A DNA stretch of 64,000 nt from Parascedosporium putredinis (Eukaryota; Ascomycota; Sordariomycetes; Microascales; Microascaceae). The notes beneath the pieces were generated by a model. The model saw only the letters and a program-made list of their open reading frames with translations, searched no databases and was not told where the DNA came from. A program made the translations under genes and the position numbers. Shown here in pieces: positions 60,119 to 64,000 of the stretch. Location of the stretch: NCBI GenBank assembly GCA_949357655.1, contig CASHTG010000015.1:2232001-2296000 (forward strand), read 5' to 3'. Every line of letters begins with the position of its first letter. Positions within the stretch are counted from its first letter, which is position 1.

Positions 60119-61061
60119 CCACAGCAACAACAACAGACCCTTGGGCAGGCTCAAAAAGACCAGACGCAGCAGCGGATGCAGCCACCGCCTCTGCCGCCTA
60201 CTTTCCGTGCGGCCACCGACTCGGCCCGCACGGCGACACAAGCAGCGCAACCCCCGCCATGATGGAGTTCCCAATGGACCCCAAGGACATGGTCATGGCA
60301 ACGCGGATCGCCGCATTCTACCAGCAGCGGTGCCAGGCCATCACCAACTACCAGCAGCAGAGATGCCAGGCCTGGGCCAACACGTACCGCCAAAAGTGCC
60401 ACGAGACGATGCAGGCAGCCATGCTCGTGGTTGCGTGGTACGTCCGGGACCGGATCCGGAGACGGCGGAGAAAGCAAAAGGACAAGTTCCGAAGGGGTCT
60501 CCGCGAGAGGCGTACCCAACCGCGTCCCGTGCCCAAGGGAGAAAGGGTTCGACGCTGGGTGTCTCAGGTGCCCCAAGACCCGTTGCCGGTCGACACGCTT
60601 CCCATGGACCGCATCATGGACAAGGACGAGGCGTCGTTCTCGGTTGACGCCGAAACCGCCCCGGACAGAGATACAAAACTCTTTGAGATGGCGGACAACC
60701 TCATCAAGAGCCAGTATCGAAACATTGAGGTGCCCCTCATGGGGTGCTCTCGTTTGAAGAAAGCGAGAGCGAGGATGAAGCGGACAGCGTAAACGAATGC
60801 CCGCGGTGCAGTGGTCGTAGCGAGATGGAGGTGGTGGGCGACCCGCCCGAGCCTCGAGACCTCGACGACGCCGTCGGAAACGAGAATGTTGGAGAGGCTC
60901 AGATGGAGAACGATGAGGAGGGTTACGACGAAGATGACGAAGATCTTTACGAAGACGAAGATATGGATGAACTCGACGAAGAGGAGGAGCTTGGCTCGGA
61001 GCTTGTACACGGCGGTACGGGCAAAGGAAGCCGGGGCAATGAAGGAAGCTCGTTGTTATAA
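59864..61061 (+). CDS. Polyglutamine protein with conserved helical domain, function unknown
   Basis: I do not recognise a named family, though I believe this layout is conserved in filamentous ascomycetes. No intron is needed. The N-terminus is MMTTTAINPFTPVTPSG. A Leu/Gln tract of CAG/CAA/TTA codons covers about 60038-60135. A conserved block follows (MDPKDMVMATRIAAFYQQRCQ, SNYQQQRCQAWANTYRQKCHE-like), a hydrophobic helix MQAAMLVVAWYVRDRIRRRRRKQ, then DKDEASFSVD and FEMADNLIKSQ, and a strongly acidic C-terminus with NECPRCSG. Gln and acidic tracts suggest a nuclear or regulatory protein, while the hydrophobic helix flanked by RIRRRRRKQK could touch membranes; neither is established. Five single-base gaps occur: 59984-59986, 59990-59993, 60033-60034, C-run 60251-60255 and G-run 60741-60744. 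Corrected, it has 400 aa. Confidence 0.72.
60038..60135 (+). repeat. CAG/CAA/TTA trinucleotide tract (polyQ/L)
   Basis: Imperfect trinucleotide repeat encoding Gln with spaced Leu, including about eight uninterrupted CAG units near 60080-60105. Confidence 0.85.
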
Positions 61062-63182
61062 CAGAAACGGCCCTCTCCTTTTCCCTCTTCTTCTTTTATA
61101 TCCCCCTTCATCTCTTATCATTTGCATGGTTGTTTTTGAGTTTCTTTTTATGTCTTCATTTTCAGGTTCGTGGGGATGGGGGCGTTGTCCCGCCTTTCGT
61201 TTTTTATTTTTCTGGAAGCAAGGGTTATGAGTATGATATCAGGACTTGAGCCCTTCGCGGCCGGCGCAGGACACGCTTTCTATCACATTTATCAGGCGAT
61301 TTCCCATCTTTTCTACCTCTTTTTTTCCCTCCTTTTCTTCTTCTTTATATATACACACATTCTAGGCGGGCTGGGGCTTTTGTTCGTAGCATGATCATAA
61401 TTCTTCACGGGTAACATGAGTGGAGGAATGGTAGGATAATACATCATCATCAACGCTATGCATCGTCGTTCTTCTTTGATTCGGGTTTACATATATCAAC
61501 CTCTAGATACTCTCAACGGCAGGATGCGAATCCACCATTGGTCGGAGGGTCTCCTTGTCGGAACTTATTTGGTGAGGCGCCGAATCGGAGGTGCATACCC
61601 GCCATCCCTTCTAGGGCGTATGCAAGGGGGCAAGGGGGTGATGAGGAAATGCACATCGGGGTTGACCGGCTCATTTGTGTCTACCAAGGTATTTGTGATC
61701 AAATTTCGGAGGACAAGGGGAAGATAAAGAGTATGTGTGCATGTGAGAGGGAGAGGGAGATGGACATGTTGCAACAAAGGGATCAATTGGATCCAGGGAT
61801 ATTTGCGCCGCCTCAACTTAGGCAAGCTGGGCTACCCGATCGCACCCTTCGCTTCTGACCCCTAAGTCAGCCTAAGTCTTCCATTGGGAACATTGAAGAG
61901 GAGGGAAAGTACCTCTAGGCTATTCTGCTCGTCCGCTGGCCATTGTATGGAGCACTGAAGCACTGATACAATAGCGGGATGATTTCAAGCCCTTGACAAC
62001 GGATCTTCCCTGAAAAGAAGGCGCCCGCCCTACAAACTTGCCAACAATTACATGTAGTCTCCATTCAACTATCTCCTAAGACGGGAATATCAAGGCACAA
62101 TCGAGAGGTAACCCCTGGTTATTTTGCTTTGAGGAAGGCTGCGAGTGCCAGATATTTCAAACTTCAAATATGAGTCAATCTCCTTGCACAAACTTCAATT
62201 ACACTCAAATTACCCAGAGGCTGAAAATTAGACTTGAACCCTTCTTAAGAAGGTGCCTTCAACCTTCGAATGCTAAAGGCATCAATTGATTTCATACAGT
62301 ACAATTCTCGGCAAGGGCTGCATACTTTTGTTATTCGGGGCAGGTGCCTCCCTGGTTGTTGGGAGTGTCTGCGCCAGGTCTGTTACGGACCCTGTGCTTT
62401 CAAGCCCCGCCTTCTGTTTGCCCCTCCTCCCGTCGTCATCATCTGGAACATGACATGGAAACCCCCACCCCCACCCAGGTTCCACTTCTGGTAGGTGCAA
62501 CCCCGCACCGCGCCAGGCCCTTCCCCAGGACCAGCTCACGGAGCTCTAGCGTCAAGTGGGTGCGTGAGTGCGTGGGTGCCACATGCAAGTGAACCGCCCA
62601 CAATCCTCATCCCAGGCCCGGGTTCAACCTTCCCCGCATTCCTCCTCAGCTTTCCTCCCCATCAATTGTTCCATACCGCCTTGTCCAACCTGCACGCGGA
62701 GCTTGACTGGTTTCCGTTGGGTGCCGAGCTACTCACCACTGTCCGCATCACCTGGTCTTTAACCATCCCCTCACAACTTTCTAACCCATTCATCTTCTTT
62801 CTACCCTACAATTTACAGAATTACCTGTATCTCTGGCATTGTATGCTTCTTAGTGGCTGATCCACGATCTGCCAACACTTGTGCTCTCGATCCCTTGAGA
62901 CCCACCCATACCACCAGGGGCTCCTATGCGTTGTTCGCTGTGAATGCAGCAACGCCTTTGCCAATCCCCCTTCCTCAGCATAATCGGTTGTGGCTACGTG
63001 ACTCCGACTCGGATATCGAGATTGACATCCCTCCGGTCCTGGCGACCTTTTCCCGCCTTAAACACGGCATCTATCGTTGCCGTTATTACTCCCGGCCATC
63101 AGCTAGTCAGTGACTAGTTTAGTAGAAACCGTCAGCCCCCACCTCACGGCCTTGAAAAGTTGCCCAAGTCGCGATTCGAATA
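61062..63182. other. Intergenic region before the alpha-mannosidase gene
   Basis: About 2.1 kb. T-rich 3' flank near 61,080-61,350, and a GGATCCA word at 61788-61796. C/T-rich from about 62,600. No credible gene. Confidence 0.5.
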
Positions 63183-64000
63183 ATGGGTGGCGGCGAAGAT
63201 TCCACGAGCAAGAGCTCATACCCTGTCCTGGCTGCTCATCCCAAGGGCCAGTGGATCACCAACCTTTACCGCGACCGAATCGGACAGTTTACGGGCGGTG
63301 GGCAATATCAAAATGAGAACCTCCGTTCGTGAGTGCTAGTCGCTTAGTATATGCACATATATGCCGTTTTTCGTTGCTAATCAAGGATTCCCTATTATAT
63401 AGCATGCTGCATGAGGCCGAGGTCTCGGGCGAACCCCACGTAAAGATATCCGTCTGGCATGCCCCAGATCTTACCCGTCCTACCTTTAAAGACGCAACAT
63501 CGCACACGTTCGAGAAAACCTCGGTTGGCCAATCTTTCGGGCCGTCCTGGTCTACCCATTGGTTCAAAGTCGCACTTACTGTGCCTGATGACCTGCATGA
63601 CAAGGAGCACCTCGAGCTTCACTGGGACGCTAACAACGAGGGTATGGTCTGGTCTGAGGATGGGCGCCCTCTCCAAGGCCTCACGGGAAGTGGTGAACGT
63701 GTTGAGTGGATTCTCCCCAACGATTTCCGTGACGGCAAAGAACACATCATCTACATTGAGATGGCGTGCAACGGCATGTTTGGTTGCGCACCCGGTGGTG
63801 ACTCTATCCAGCCGCCGGATCCCAACAAGAGGTATCAACTTTCCAAGGCTTCCATTGTAGCTGTGAATTTGCAAGCCCGTGCCCTTCACATCGATATCTG
63901 GATCATCGGTGATGCCGCGCGAGAACTCCCGGATAACTCTCCTGGAAAGCATCGCGCCCTCGACGCTGCCACGAGGATCCTCAATACCTTTGTTAAAGGT
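63183..64000 (+). CDS. AMS1: Alpha-mannosidase, Ams1/GH38 type (N-terminal part)
   Basis: The gene runs off the right edge. Exons seen are 63183-63328 and 63403-64000, with GTGAGT...TAG at the 74-base intron. The N-terminus MGGGEDSTSKSSYPVLA is followed by KGQWITNLYRDRIGQFTGGG, typical of Ams1-type vacuolar/cytosolic alpha-mannosidases. The second exon encodes the N-terminal jelly-roll domain: SFGPSWSTHWFKV, LHWDANNEGMVWSEDGRPLQGLTG, and YIEMACNGMFGC. The GH38 catalytic domain lies beyond the window, so activity is inferred from the family. Ams1 trims mannose from free oligosaccharides and glycoproteins; the lack of a signal peptide fits the cytoplasm-to-vacuole route. The visible part has no frame error. 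Confidence 0.9.

Overview
This is nuclear DNA of a filamentous ascomycete (Pezizomycotina; protein content suggests a Sordariomycete, which is inference). Genes sit singly on both strands. Introns are mostly 50-300 bases with GTAAGT/GTATGT-like donors and CTAAC/CTGAC-like branch sites. Leaders are pyrimidine-rich. The gene set is eukaryotic housekeeping. I found no operons, CRISPR, rRNA, recognisable tRNA or transposon.

Layout. Bases 1-13,600: the 3' end of a Cys/Met-metabolism PLP enzyme, MCM4 helicase (-), coatomer zeta (+), SUA5 (-), eIF4A (-), and an F-box/JmjC protein (+). Bases 15,400-25,700: a CCCH/Smr protein (+), a TVP38-like membrane protein (+), a coiled-coil protein of unknown function (-), and a proline iminopeptidase (+). 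Bases 25,970-29,660: a HELQ/Hel308-type helicase (-) with 14 exons. Bases 34,400-40,300: a very large SNT2-type BAH/PHD/ELM2/SANT chromatin protein (+). Bases 42,950-49,000: a Ydj1-type DnaJ (+), the tRNA m7G methyltransferase subunit TRM82 (-), and ribosomal stalk protein P0 (+). Bases 49,490-53,280: mitochondrial MutS homologue MSH1 (-). Bases 59,860-61,060: a polyglutamine protein (+). From 63,183 on: the start of an Ams1-type alpha-mannosidase (+). Several neighbours share divergent promoters (MCM4/coatomer zeta, TRM82/P0). Two long gene-poor stretches (29.7-34.4 kb and 53.3-59.9 kb) separate blocks.

Quality. Almost every conserved gene is interrupted by single-base frameshifts, and I counted about 50 sites. 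Nearly all lie in a short run of C or G that appears one base (sometimes two) too short. Adding those bases makes the full exon sum of each multi-exon gene an exact multiple of three. I read this as base-calling or assembly collapse of C/G homopolymers, not pseudogenes. CDS coordinates below span the whole gene from start to stop, and exon ends and suspect runs are given in the text.

Most interesting biology: a predicted 2-nucleotide exon and a GC-AG intron in the HELQ-like helicase; paired MluI cell-cycle boxes upstream of MCM4; an ATG-less, presequence-like in-frame extension in front of SUA5; and a recurring GGATCCA/CCATGGATC-type word in the intergenic DNA. I saw no complete new multigene system.
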